Below are positions 48,078-57,506 of a stretch of 64,000 bases of DNA, piece after piece. The stretch spans positions 62,001 through 126,000 of the forward strand of contig NZ_JNWO01000012.1 of the NCBI RefSeq assembly GCF_000716435.1, read 5' to 3'. Source of the stretch: Streptomyces xylophagus. Its GTDB lineage: Bacteria > Actinomycetota > Actinomycetes > Streptomycetales > Streptomycetaceae. The position numbers and the translations under genes were made by a program. The notes under the pieces are model-generated. The model did no database searches. It was not told where the DNA came from and worked only from the letters and a program-made list of their open reading frames with translations. Every line of letters starts with the position of its first letter. Within the stretch, counting starts at the first letter, position 1.

Positions 48078-49315
48078 GTGAGTGATGAGGCTGCGGGCCG
48101 GTGGGGGCTGGGCGCGCAGTTCCCCGCGCCCCTTTCGGGGCGCGACAGCGGGGCCTGGACAGCGATCTCGACGGTCGATTGCGGCAGGCGGCGCCGGCCC
48201 GAGAGGACAGCCACCGCCGTCATCGGCACCGCCACCACGACCAGCCCCGCCGCCAGGATCCCCCCCATCGCCGGGAACCCCGCCCCCGCCGACAGCACAC
48301 TGCCCGCGAGCGGCCCTGCTGCCGTCCCCAGCGACGAGGCCGAGCCGACGAGGACCGCCCAACGGCCGCGCGGATCAAGGGAGGCGGCGAGGCCGAGGAC
48401 GTAGGACAGGACGATGGGGTAGAGGGTGTTCCAGGCGATCTCGCCGGTCGCGAATGTCCTCAGGTCGTGTGCGGACGCGCTGAGCACGATGCAGCCCGCG
48501 ATGAGTGCCGTGCCCGCGCCGATCGGTACCGCGCGGCCCAGCCGGGAGCCGAGTGTGCCCGCGCCGATCACGCCGACGAGGCCGGTGCCGAGCGCGATGG
48601 CGAAGACCGCGCCGACGGTGACTTCGGAGAGGTGGGCCTGGGTGATGCCGATGCGGCCGCTGACGCCCCAGAGGGAGTTCTGGGCGAGGGACCAGCACAG
48701 CAGGGTGGCGGCGAGGACCAGTCCGGCGCGGCGGTGGGGGAGGCCGGCGGTCTCCACGCGCGCGTGTCCCGTCGCCGTACGGACCGGGAGGCGGCCGGTC
48801 AGTGGCCATACGGCCAGTGCGGTCAACGCGATCGCGGCGAGCGGCTGGCCGTGGCCCGCGCCGAGGTGCGGGACCGTGAGATAGACGGCACCCGCGAGCG
48901 CGGAGACGCACAACAGGCCGAGCGTGGAGGCGCGGTGGGGGTCGCGTTCGGCGGCTATCCCGGACGCGGCGACCGTGGTGGCCGTACCCGATCCGAAGCC
49001 GCCGACGACCGCGCCCGCGATGACCGCGGGGACGGCGTGGGTGAGGGCGGCAGAGCCGTAGCCGAGGACGGCGAGGGCCAGGCCGATCCGGGCGAGGGTG
49101 CGCGGGCCGACCCGGTCGACCCGCGAGACGAGCAGGAAGCCCGCCGCGGCCGAACTCAGCAGCAGCGCACTGCCGACGGCACCGGCCTGCGTGGCGGACA
49201 GCGGAAGCCCGGCGTCGAGGCGGCCGACGGTGGTGGGCAGGAGGTAAGGGGCGAGGTACCCGGCCGTGAAAAGGGCGACGAGGGGCCAGGGCGTGGTGGT
49301 GCTGCGGGCGAACAC
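48041..49315 (-). CDS. MFS transporter (DHA1-like), 12 helices
   Basis: About 424 aa from GTG 49315, with 12 hydrophobic helices and the loop motif RVDRVGPRTLARIG between helices 2 and 3. Sugar or drug exporter of unknown substrate. The last ~30 residues (PERGAGNCAPS and on) are encoded by a dispersed repeat with a terminator-like hairpin, and the frame runs into the convergent deaminase gene, so the C-terminus has probably been remade by the repeat. The longer upstream frame lacks a ribosome site. Confidence 0.78.
   Translation of the reverse strand: MFARSTTTPWPLVALFTAGYLAPYLLPTTVGRLDAGLPLSATQAGAVGSALLLSSAAAGFLLVSRVDRVGPRTLARIGLALAVLGYGSAALTHAVPAVIAGAVVGGFGSGTATTVAASGIAAERDPHRASTLGLLCVSALAGAVYLTVPHLGAGHGQPLAAIALTALAVWPLTGRLPVRTATGHARVETAGLPHRRAGLVLAATLLCWSLAQNSLWGVSGRIGITQAHLSEVTVGAVFAIALGTGLVGVIGAGTLGSRLGRAVPIGAGTALIAGCIVLSASAHDLRTFATGEIAWNTLYPIVLSYVLGLAASLDPRGRWAVLVGSASSLGTAAGPLAGSVLSAGAGFPAMGGILAAGLVVVAVPMTAVAVLSGRRRLPQSTVEIAVQAPLSRPERGAGNCAPSPHRPAASSLTYKNSYASTSAR
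48106..48144. repeat. Inverted copy of the GGGGCGCGGGGAACTGC repeat with hairpin
   Basis: Reverse complement of the element at 45704. It contains the perfect hairpin CGCGCCCC-TTTC-GGGGCGCG (48125-48144), a likely terminator for the deaminase gene, yet it lies inside the 3' coding end of the MFS transporter. Confidence 0.75.
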
Positions 49316-49596
49316 GGGCGTTCCCAGGGCATGCGAAAGAAGCGGCTCAAAAAGGGGGTTGGGCGACGACCGTCGACGGACAGGAACGCGCGGGCAATTT
49401 GTATCAAGCACGCGGTTCGGGAAGAAGGGCGGGGGGTGTGATGTGGGGCACGTTCTGTTTGGGGCGGGGAGCGCCGGGTAAACGCGTACCCGATTTCCCG
49501 TGCTGGAGTGATCGCGAGTGAACGTACTCGCCGCCCGGTATCGACTTCGCCCCGATCGTGCTCGACGGCCTTCCCGGACTCTCGAAGGAGCATGAA

Positions 49597-50853
49597 GTGC
49601 GTGTGAATCTGCGTGCCGGACGGCGCCCGCGACTGGCGGGGTTACGCGCAATGGCGACAGTCGCGGTGTCCGCGGCCCTCGTCGTTCCCCTCGCCGCGAC
49701 CCCGTCGAGTGCGACCACGGTCCACGGGAGCGCGGCGGTCCGACAGGACGGCACCGCGGAGACACGCGCTCAACTGCGGGAGCTGGCGCGGAAGTTGGTG
49801 GAAGAAGGAGTGCCCGGGGTGACCGTACGCGTGGACGACGGTCACGGCAGGCCCATCGAGATCTCCGAGCAGGCCGCCTGGACGAAGAAGGACCATCGGC
49901 TCAGGGCGGACGACGAGGTGCGGGAAGCGTCCAACACCAAGACGGTGATGGCCACCCTCGTCCTGCAACTGGTCGCCGAGCACCGACTCGCCCTCACCGA
50001 CCCGGTCGACAAGTGGCTGCCCGGCCAGGTGCGCAACGGCAGGGCGATCACCCTGCGCATGCTGCTCAACCACACCAGTGGGTTGTTCGACTACACCGAC
50101 GACCCCGCCCTCGCCCCGGCCCTCACCGGCCAGGACACCCACGTATGGACGTCGACGGAAATCCTGAGCCTGGTGAGAAGACACCCGGCACTGTTCGAGC
50201 CCGGCACCGAGTGGTCGTACAGCAACACCAACTACATCGCGATCGGCGCCGTCCTGGAGAAGGCCACCGGTAAGACCCTCGCGGCGCTGGTGCGGGACCG
50301 GATCGCCGGACCCCTGGGGCTCCGGCACACCTTCTACGCCACCGGCTCCGCCTGGCACGACCGGCACGCGCACGGCTACGAACCCGACGCTGCCCACATG
50401 CCACCGGACGTCCCCGACGAGTTCAGGAACTACGCCGGACCGCAGCACGACGACCACGTGGACGTCACCGGCGACTACGTCACGGCCGACGGAGCGGATG
50501 CCGCGATCGTGTCCACCGCAGGTGACTGGTCCCGTTTCTACGGCGCGCTGATGTCGGGCCGCCTGCTGCCCGCCGCCCAACTGGCCGAGATGCGCACCAC
50601 CGTGCCGGAGATCGGGCCGGAGGACCCGGACGAGCTCGGTTACGGGCTCGGCATCGAGACGGCGAAGACCGACTGCGGCACGGTCTGGGACCACGTCGGC
50701 ATCGTCCCGGGCTACGCGACCTACAACGTCACCGACTCCACCGGCCGGCGCACGGCCTCTTTCTTCTTCGCCACGTCCACTCTTCCCACCAAGCAGGCGC
50801 ACCAGACCGGCGCGGCCCTGATGGACGCGGTCAACTGCGCCATCTTCGACTGA
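49597..50853 (+). CDS. Secreted serine beta-lactamase/DD-peptidase family protein
   Basis: 418 aa. Signal peptide (RRPRLAGLRAMATVAVSAALVVPLAATPSSA) then a class C-type penicillin-recognising domain: S112-x-x-K115 (SNTK), Y-x-N (YSNTNY) and the third motif H-V-G. The Ser/Lys/Tyr set is complete, so it should be active. Could be a DD-carboxypeptidase, esterase or beta-lactamase. GTG 49597 has GAAGGAG 7 nt upstream. Divergent from the MFS transporter, with 281 bp of G-rich spacer between starts. Confidence 0.88.
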   Translation: MRVNLRAGRRPRLAGLRAMATVAVSAALVVPLAATPSSATTVHGSAAVRQDGTAETRAQLRELARKLVEEGVPGVTVRVDDGHGRPIEISEQAAWTKKDHRLRADDEVREASNTKTVMATLVLQLVAEHRLALTDPVDKWLPGQVRNGRAITLRMLLNHTSGLFDYTDDPALAPALTGQDTHVWTSTEILSLVRRHPALFEPGTEWSYSNTNYIAIGAVLEKATGKTLAALVRDRIAGPLGLRHTFYATGSAWHDRHAHGYEPDAAHMPPDVPDEFRNYAGPQHDDHVDVTGDYVTADGADAAIVSTAGDWSRFYGALMSGRLLPAAQLAEMRTTVPEIGPEDPDELGYGLGIETAKTDCGTVWDHVGIVPGYATYNVTDSTGRRTASFFFATSTLPTKQAHQTGAALMDAVNCAIFD

Positions 50854-50892
50854 TCACCCCATTCGCGAACTCACGGTCGGGTAAGACGACCG

Positions 50893-51675
50893 CTACCGCC
50901 AGTGCACCGCCCCACCCGCCGCAGGCGCCGTCGACTCGATCTTCGCCCTGACCTCCCGCATCACCGCCACGATCTGCCCCTCGTGCTCCGGCGTCAGCCG
51001 AACCACCGGCACCGAGCAACTGATCGCGTCCAGCGCCGGGCTGTCGTAGCGCAGGACGAACCCGAACCCGACGATCCCGAGCACCCCCTCCTCGCGGTCG
51101 ACCGAATAACCGCGGACGCGGATGGCCGCGAGGTCCGCGGCCAGCGCTTCCCGCGAGGTGTGGGTGTTGGGGGTCGCCGCCTCGTACGGCCCGGGCGGCA
51201 ACTCGGCATCGTCCCGTTCCGCGAGGAGCGCCTTGCCGAGGGCGCCGACATGCGCGGGCAGCCGTCGCCCCACCCGGCTGATGGTCCGCAGGTACTCGTG
51301 CGACTCCCGCGTCGCCAGATACGCCACGTCCCGCCCGTCCAGCCGTCCCATGTGGATCGTCTCGCCGAGCGCCTGGGACGCCTCGTCGAGATACGGCCGT
51401 ACGACTCTCACGCGTGGGTCGGAGTCCAGATAGCTCGTGCCGGTGAGCAGGGCGTGGATGCCGATGCCGTAGAGGGAGCCGGTGATGTCGGTGCGGACCC
51501 AGCCGTGGGCGATCAGGGTCTGGAGCAGGGCGTACATCGAGCTGCGCGGCACGCCCAGCGCGTCGGCGAGTTCCTGGAGGCGTGCGGGACGGTCGCCGCG
51601 CGCGGCGAGCAGTTCGAGCAGCTCGACCGTACGGGCGGCGGACTTCACCTCGCGGACGCCACCGGGCTCTGACAT
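50893..51675 (-). CDS. IclR-family transcriptional regulator
   Basis: 260 aa. N-terminal winged helix (VKSAARTVELLELLAARG...LGVPRSSMYALLQTLIAHGWV) and C-terminal IclR effector domain (RRLPAHVGALGKALLA; final ISCSVPVVRL). Divergent from kdgD-gudD with 116 bp between starts, so it very probably controls glucarate use, with glucarate or a breakdown product as effector (inference). ATG 51675 (MSEPGG); an upstream ATG gives a Pro-rich extension. Confidence 0.9.
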   Translation of the reverse strand: MSEPGGVREVKSAARTVELLELLAARGDRPARLQELADALGVPRSSMYALLQTLIAHGWVRTDITGSLYGIGIHALLTGTSYLDSDPRVRVVRPYLDEASQALGETIHMGRLDGRDVAYLATRESHEYLRTISRVGRRLPAHVGALGKALLAERDDAELPPGPYEAATPNTHTSREALAADLAAIRVRGYSVDREEGVLGIVGFGFVLRYDSPALDAISCSVPVVRLTPEHEGQIVAVMREVRAKIESTAPAAGGAVHWR

Positions 51676-51745
51676 GGGGCGATGGTAGCGAGCAGGGGGG
51701 GGGCCGGGGCGCCCCATTGACGGCCGTGGTTCGTGTATCTAACCT

Positions 51746-51775
51746 TTGTCTTCATACGTGGATGACGTCTACATA
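51746..51775 (+). promoter_or_regulatory. Probable promoter and operator region of kdgD
   Basis: TTGTCT (51746) - 18 bp - TACATA (51770) is a good promoter match. The spacer carries TCAT-ACGTGG-ATGA, an imperfect inverted repeat suited to an IclR site. Confidence 0.5.
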
Positions 51776-51791
51776 GGGAGATGGCCAAGAG

Positions 51792-52742
51792 ATGGCCTCA
51801 GTGAACGGCGAAACGGAGACCGTGGTGCGCAGGCTCCGGGACGGGATGGTGGCCGGCGTGCTCTCCTTCCCGCTCACCTCCTTCCACGACGACGGCTCCC
51901 TGGACCCCGACGGCTTCCGCACCCATGTCACGGCCCAGATCGCCACCGCCCCCGGCGCGATCTTCCCCGCCTGCGGCACCGGCGAGTTCTTCTCGCTCGA
52001 CGAGGACGAGTACCGGCAGGTCGTCACCATCGCCGTCCAGGAGGCGGCGGGCCGCGTCCCCGTCGTCGCCGGTGTCGGCTACGGCTGGGCACAGGCCACC
52101 CGCTTCGCGCATATCGCGGAGGAGGCCGGCGCCGACGCGCTCCTCGTCCTGCCGCACTACCTCGTCGCCGCCCCGCAGGACGGCCTGGTGGCCCAGCTGG
52201 AGCAGCTCGCCGCCCGCACCCGGCTCCCGCTCATCGCCTACCAGCGTGGCCAAGTCGCCTACACGGCAAGCTCGTTGAGGCGGATCGCTGACATCCCCGG
52301 CGTCATCGGCCTCAAGGACGGGCACAGCGACCTCGACCGCCTGCAACGCCTCACGCTCGCCGCCCCCGAGGGCTTCCTCTTCTTCAACGGCGCCTCCACC
52401 GCCGAGATCCAGGCCCGCGCCTACGCCACCGTCGGCGTCCCCGCCTACTCCTCCGCCGTGCACGCCTTCGCCCCCGAGATCGCGAACGCCTTCTTCGGCG
52501 CCCTGCGTGACGGGGACGAGAAGACCGTCGAGAAACTGCTGCGCGACTTCTACGTCCCGTTCGTCGAACTCCGCGACCGGGTACCGGGATACGCCGTGTC
52601 GCTGGTCAAGGCGGCGGCCCGGCTGCGCGGGCGCCCGGTGGGACCGGTACGCGCCCCGCTCACCGACCCCTCGGCCGCCGACCTGGCCGACCTCACCACC
52701 CTGCTCGCCACCGGACTCGACCTCGTAGGAGCCGTTCTGTGA
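51792..52742 (+). CDS. kdgD: 5-dehydro-4-deoxyglucarate dehydratase
   Basis: 316 aa, DHDPS/NAL superfamily. Converts 5-keto-4-deoxyglucarate to 2-oxoglutarate semialdehyde, with loss of CO2 and water. The Schiff-base Lys is in VIGLKDGHSD; FPACGTGEFFSLDEDEY matches KdgD rather than dihydrodipicolinate synthase. ATG 51792. Overlaps gudD by 4 bp (GTGA). Confidence 0.92.
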   Translation: MASVNGETETVVRRLRDGMVAGVLSFPLTSFHDDGSLDPDGFRTHVTAQIATAPGAIFPACGTGEFFSLDEDEYRQVVTIAVQEAAGRVPVVAGVGYGWAQATRFAHIAEEAGADALLVLPHYLVAAPQDGLVAQLEQLAARTRLPLIAYQRGQVAYTASSLRRIADIPGVIGLKDGHSDLDRLQRLTLAAPEGFLFFNGASTAEIQARAYATVGVPAYSSAVHAFAPEIANAFFGALRDGDEKTVEKLLRDFYVPFVELRDRVPGYAVSLVKAAARLRGRPVGPVRAPLTDPSAADLADLTTLLATGLDLVGAVL

Positions 52743-54028
52743 ACCTCACCATCGTCGACGTCCGCCTGACCCCGATCCTGGTCGCCGACCCGCCGTTGCT
52801 GAACACCCAGGGCGTCCATCAGCCCTACACCCCCCGCCTGATCGTCGAGATCGAGACGGCCGACGGGATCACCGGACTCGGCGAGACCTACGGCGACACC
52901 AAGTACCTGGAACTGGCCCGGCCGTACGCAGAGAAACTGATCGGCCGTCAAGTCAGTGACCTCAACGGCCTGTTCACCGTCGCCGACGAGGTCACGGTCG
53001 ACAGCTCGCGGACCTCCTCGCAGGTCGACGTGGGCGGACTGCGCGGAGTCCAGACCGCCGACAAGCTGCGCCTGTCCGTCGTCTCCGCCTTCGAGGTCGC
53101 CTGCCTCGACGCCCTCGGCAAGGCGCTCGGACTGCCCGTGCACGCCCTGCTCGGCGGCAAGGTGCGGGACGCCGTGGAGTACAGCGCCTACCTGTTCTAC
53201 AAGTGGGCCGACCACCCCGAGGGCGTGGCGAGCGAGAAGGACGACTGGGGCGCCGCGATCGACCCGGCCGGAGTCGTGGAGCAGGCACGGAAGTTCAAGG
53301 AGCGGTACGGCTTCACCTCCTTCAAGCTCAAGGGCGGGGTCTTCCCGCCCGACGAAGAGATCGCCGCCGTACGGGCGTTGGCGGCGGCCTTCCCCGACCA
53401 CCCCCTCCGGCTCGACCCCAACGGCGCCTGGTCCGTGGAGACTTCGCTGAAGGTGGCGAAGGAGCTGGGGGACGTCCTCGAATACCTGGAGGACCCGGCG
53501 CTGGGCACTCCTGCCATGGCCGAGGTGTCCGCCGGGACCGACGTGCCGCTCGCCACCAACATGTGCGTGACGACGTTCGCCGAGATCGAGGAAGCCTTCA
53601 CGAAGGACGCCGTGCAGGTCGTGCTCTCCGACCACCACTATTGGGGCGGACTGCGCAACACCCAGCAACTGGCCGCGATCTGCCGCACGTTCGGCGTCGG
53701 CATCTCCATGCACTCCAACACCCACCTGGGCATCAGCCTCGCCGCGATGACCCACGTCGCGTCGACCGTCCCCAACCTCCACCACGCCTGCGACTCCCAC
53801 TACCCCTGGCAGTCCGAGGACGTCCTCACCGAGCGCCTCACCTTCACCGACGCCAAGGTCACCGTCTCCGACGCCCCCGGCCTCGGCGTCCAACTCGACC
53901 GCGCCAAGCTGGAGTTCCTGCACCAGCGGTGGCTCGACGACGACGGTTCGCTGCGCGAGCGGGACGACGCGGCGGCGATGCGGATCACCGACCCGGAGTG
54001 GGTCACGCCGTCGATGCCGCGCTGGTAG
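52739..54028 (+). CDS. gudD: Glucarate dehydratase
   Basis: 429 aa, enolase superfamily. Removes water from D-glucarate to give 5-keto-4-deoxyglucarate, the substrate of the gene just before it. Catalytic K-x-K in FKLKGG, metal Asp in RLDPNG, then EDP, and the general base His in MHSNTHLG. GTG 52739. With kdgD it forms the two first steps of glucarate breakdown; no aldehyde dehydrogenase for the final step is in the window. Confidence 0.93.
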   Translation: MNLTIVDVRLTPILVADPPLLNTQGVHQPYTPRLIVEIETADGITGLGETYGDTKYLELARPYAEKLIGRQVSDLNGLFTVADEVTVDSSRTSSQVDVGGLRGVQTADKLRLSVVSAFEVACLDALGKALGLPVHALLGGKVRDAVEYSAYLFYKWADHPEGVASEKDDWGAAIDPAGVVEQARKFKERYGFTSFKLKGGVFPPDEEIAAVRALAAAFPDHPLRLDPNGAWSVETSLKVAKELGDVLEYLEDPALGTPAMAEVSAGTDVPLATNMCVTTFAEIEEAFTKDAVQVVLSDHHYWGGLRNTQQLAAICRTFGVGISMHSNTHLGISLAAMTHVASTVPNLHHACDSHYPWQSEDVLTERLTFTDAKVTVSDAPGLGVQLDRAKLEFLHQRWLDDDGSLRERDDAAAMRITDPEWVTPSMPRW

Positions 54029-54213
54029 CGACCGGGTGACCGGATCCGGACGCGCCCGGTGCGGACATGTTGGGGGGTGCCCGCGCGCACCGTACGGCCC
54101 GGACCTGCGGTGGTCCGACACCGGTGCGACGGGCGGGCCCGGAGCGGGAGCCGCCCTCACGCGTGCGGGGTGGTGCACACTGGCCTGATCCGCATCACGT
54201 CAGGGAGCGCACC

Positions 54214-55377
54214 GTGACCGCGTCCACCACGCCCACCGGAAAGGGACCGTCGTCCAACGGGGAACAGACGTCCTGTCCGGCTCCCGTTGACCCCCTGTCC
54301 GCACTGCGCGCGCCGGACGACCCGCCCTGGGACGTGTACCTCACCGGCACCGTCTTCCTCGACATCATCTTCACCGGCCTCGAATCCGCCCCCGTGCGCG
54401 GCACCGAGTCCTGGGCGCGAGGGATGGGGTCGAGCCCCGGCGGTGTGGCCAACATGGCGACCGCGCTGGCCCGCCTCGGCCTGCGCACCTCGCTCGCCGC
54501 TGCCTTCGGCGACGACCACTACGGCGAGTACTGCTGGGACGCGCTGGAACAGGGCGAGGGCATCGACCTCTCCACCTCCCGCTCGGTGCCCGGCTGGCAC
54601 TCCCCGGTCACCGTGTCGATGGCCTACGAGGGCGAACGCACGATGGTCTCCCACGGCCACGAGCCGCCCCCGGAGGCCGTGTTCGGCCAGGTGGGCGCCC
54701 CGGACTGCCCACCACGCGCGCGTGCCGCCGTCGCCTCCCTCACCCCCGGCAAACAGGCACCCTGGGTCGCCCGGGCCGCGAGCGAGGGCACCCGGATCTT
54801 CGCCGACGTCGGCTGGGACGACACCGGCGCCTGGGACCTCGCGGGGCTCGCCGACCTCGCGCACTGCGAGGCGTTCCTGCCGAACGCCGAGGAAGCCATG
54901 CGCTACACCGGCGCCGACTGCCCCCGCGCCGCCGCCCACGCCCTCACCGAACACGTACCCCTTGCAGTCGTCACCCTCGGCGCGGACGGCGCCTACGCCG
55001 TGGACCGGCGTACCGGTGAGTCCGCCTCGGTCCCCGCGATCGCCGTCGAGGCCCTCGACCCCACCGGCGCCGGCGACGTCTTCGTGGCCGGCTTCGTCAC
55101 CGGCACCCTGGCCGGCTGGCCGCTCGCCGACCGCCTCGCCTTCGCCGGTCTCACCGCCGCCCTCTCCGTCCAGGAGTTCGGCGGCTCGCTCTCCGCGCCG
55201 GGCTGGTCCGAGATCGGCGCCTGGTGGCGCAAGGTGCAGTCGGTCGAGGGCCAGGACCCCACGGCCCTGAGCCGGTACGCGTTCCTGGCGGGACTCGTCC
55301 CGGAGGAACAGGGCGACGGCAGCCCCTGGCCGCTGCGCCGGGCGGTACCGACGATCGGGTTCGGCAGGTCGACGTAG
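54214..55377 (+). CDS. PfkB-family carbohydrate kinase
   Basis: 387 aa. GMGSSPGGVANMATALARLG (sugar-binding and first PfkB signature) and DPTGAGDVF (second signature with catalytic Asp). Ribokinase-like; the sugar is unknown. A 45-residue Ser/Thr/Pro-rich N-terminus precedes the fold. GTG 54214 has CAGGGAG upstream. It follows gudD by 185 bp and may serve another pathway. Confidence 0.88.
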   Translation: MTASTTPTGKGPSSNGEQTSCPAPVDPLSALRAPDDPPWDVYLTGTVFLDIIFTGLESAPVRGTESWARGMGSSPGGVANMATALARLGLRTSLAAAFGDDHYGEYCWDALEQGEGIDLSTSRSVPGWHSPVTVSMAYEGERTMVSHGHEPPPEAVFGQVGAPDCPPRARAAVASLTPGKQAPWVARAASEGTRIFADVGWDDTGAWDLAGLADLAHCEAFLPNAEEAMRYTGADCPRAAAHALTEHVPLAVVTLGADGAYAVDRRTGESASVPAIAVEALDPTGAGDVFVAGFVTGTLAGWPLADRLAFAGLTAALSVQEFGGSLSAPGWSEIGAWWRKVQSVEGQDPTALSRYAFLAGLVPEEQGDGSPWPLRRAVPTIGFGRST

Positions 55378-55447
55378 GAGGATGCGGGGCGGCGGCGGTT
55401 CGGCCACCGCAGGGCGGAACGTTCCTGCTCAATCGCATGCCCCCGCT

Positions 55448-56176
55448 TCAGCAGGCCCCCGCCCGCTCCACCACCCCGGCGACCTCTTCCCGTACCGCCT
55501 CGAAGACCGCCTCGGGCAGCGTGCCCAGCGGGGTGAGCGCCAGCGTGCCGAGGATCCGGGCGGCATCCGCGTCGTAGGGGACGCTCTCGCTGAGCACGTC
55601 GTAGCCGTCACGGACGGCGACACGCAGCGTGAGCGGGTCCGCCCCCGCTCCCGCCCTCGTCACGGCGACCGCGACCACGAACGGAACCTCTCCCCGCAGC
55701 ACACCGTTCAGCTTGCGATATCCAGTGGCCACCGGCTCGCGCCAGCGCAGGCTGAGCAGCACCGGCCGCTTCGCCAGCAGCTCGGGGAGGTCGGTCTCGA
55801 CGGGACCGTCCGACTCCAGGACCACCGCACGGGCGTCCAGCACCAGTGCGGCCGGCAGCAGACAGCGCAGGGTGCTGCCGACGATGTTCCCGCCGACCGT
55901 CGCGGTCCGGCGCACCGCACCGGTCCCCACCCCGGCAGCCGCCCGCCGCAGCACCTCCGGCACCCGCTCGTCGATCTCGTGCAGCAGTACGGCCGCGCCC
56001 AGCGTCCCGTCCCCGATCACCCTCGCCTCGGGCACCTCGCGCAGCGACACCGCCTGCTCGGGGAACCCGTCCCGTTGCCAGCCGGCCCACACAAGCGTCG
56101 CCCCACCGACGGGTACCGCCCCCTCGGCCAGGCACTCCCGCGCTTCGGTCACGGACGTGGGCAGACGCACGAACAC
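55448..56176 (-). CDS. Orphan FAD-binding (CoxM/xanthine dehydrogenase middle) subunit
   Basis: 242 aa. FAD motif GGATLVWAG (about 24-32) and TATVGGNIVGS (about 98-108) of the molybdopterin dehydrogenase FAD domain, then a CO_deh_flav_C-like part. In complete enzymes this subunit works with a 2Fe-2S and a molybdenum subunit; neither gene is nearby. GTG start at 56176. It may be a remnant, or work with subunits encoded elsewhere. Confidence 0.82.
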   Translation of the reverse strand: MFVRLPTSVTEARECLAEGAVPVGGATLVWAGWQRDGFPEQAVSLREVPEARVIGDGTLGAAVLLHEIDERVPEVLRRAAAGVGTGAVRRTATVGGNIVGSTLRCLLPAALVLDARAVVLESDGPVETDLPELLAKRPVLLSLRWREPVATGYRKLNGVLRGEVPFVVAVAVTRAGAGADPLTLRVAVRDGYDVLSESVPYDADAARILGTLALTPLGTLPEAVFEAVREEVAGVVERAGAC

Positions 56177-56438
56177 AGCGGCCGACCTGCTTTCCCTGCA
56201 TGGCTTACTTGACGGACGTAGCGCATTGTCCGTACATGCGAGGGGGCGCGAACAGGGCTCACGGCGTCACCCTGTGCACCCTCCCTGCGCCGGGCATGCC
56301 CCGTATTTCGTGGCCCGACGGTCACCGAAAAGCCCTACGGCGTTGTCAGTGGCCCGGCGTACCCTGGGAATCACCAGGCCGCCCTTGTGGCGGGCGAGTC
56401 ATATCGAGGAGGACGAGCAAGGCCTACAGAGCCGGCCC

Positions 56439-57494
56439 ATGACTCAGACACCCACAGCTCACACCCCCGCGCAGGGACAGGCGAGAGCAGAGTTCACCGT
56501 CCCCGCCCAGCACGCCATGGTGACCCTCCTGGGATCCGGCGACGCTCTCCTGCGGGTGATCGAGAAGGCCTTCCCGGCGGCCGACATCCACGTCCGGGGC
56601 AATGAGATCAGCGCGGCCGGCGACGCCCGCGAAGTGGCCCTCGTCCAGCGCCTGTTCGACGAGATGATGCTGGTGCTCCGCTCGGGGCAGCCGATGACGG
56701 AGGACGCAGTGGAACGCTCGATCGCCATGCTCAGGGCGAGCGAGAACGGGGATGGCCCTGAGGAGACACCGGCCGAGGTGCTCACCCAGAACATCCTGTC
56801 CTCGCGAGGCCGCACGATCCGCCCCAAGACCCTCAACCAGAAGCGGTACGTCGACGCGATCGACAAGAACACGATCGTCTTCGGCATCGGCCCCGCCGGC
56901 ACCGGCAAGACCTACCTCGCCATGGCCAAGGCGGTCCAGGCCCTCCAGGCCAAGCAGGTCAGCAGGATCATCCTGACCCGCCCGGCGGTGGAGGCGGGGG
57001 AGCGGCTGGGATTCCTCCCGGGCACTCTCTACGAGAAGATCGACCCGTACCTGCGCCCGCTGTACGACGCCCTGCACGACATGCTCGACCCGGAGTCGAT
57101 CCCGAAGCTGATGGCGGCGGGGACGATCGAGGTGGCGCCGCTGGCATACATGCGTGGCCGCACCCTGAATGACGCCTTCATCATCCTGGACGAGGCCCAG
57201 AACACGAGCCCCGAGCAGATGAAGATGTTCCTCACCCGGCTCGGTTTCGAGTCGAAGATCGTGATCACCGGTGACGTGACGCAGGTGGACCTGCCGAGCG
57301 GCACGAAGTCGGGGCTCCGGCAGGTGCAGGACATCCTGGAGGGGCTCGACGACGTGCACTTCTCCCGCCTGTCGTCGGCGGACGTCGTACGGCACAAGCT
57401 GGTCGGCCGTATCGTCGACGCGTACGAGAAGTACGACAGCGAGAACGGTACGGAGAACGGCACCCACAAGGGTGCCCGTGACAAGCGGAAGTAG
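56439..57494 (+). CDS. phoH: PhoH family ATPase
   Basis: 351 aa. Walker A GPAGTGKT (about 150-157), Walker B IILDEAQN and a following sensor motif (ITGDVTQVDLPSG). Related to the ATPase half of superfamily I helicases; PhoH/YbeZ functionally pairs with YbeY in RNA processing. N-terminal ~90 residues form a KH-like domain (HVRGNEISAAGDAREVALVQRLF). Start ATG 56439. Followed 12 bp later by ybeY, as in most bacteria. Confidence 0.93.
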   Translation: MTQTPTAHTPAQGQARAEFTVPAQHAMVTLLGSGDALLRVIEKAFPAADIHVRGNEISAAGDAREVALVQRLFDEMMLVLRSGQPMTEDAVERSIAMLRASENGDGPEETPAEVLTQNILSSRGRTIRPKTLNQKRYVDAIDKNTIVFGIGPAGTGKTYLAMAKAVQALQAKQVSRIILTRPAVEAGERLGFLPGTLYEKIDPYLRPLYDALHDMLDPESIPKLMAAGTIEVAPLAYMRGRTLNDAFIILDEAQNTSPEQMKMFLTRLGFESKIVITGDVTQVDLPSGTKSGLRQVQDILEGLDDVHFSRLSSADVVRHKLVGRIVDAYEKYDSENGTENGTHKGARDKRK

Positions 57495-57506
57495 ATCAGC
57501 ACGACC

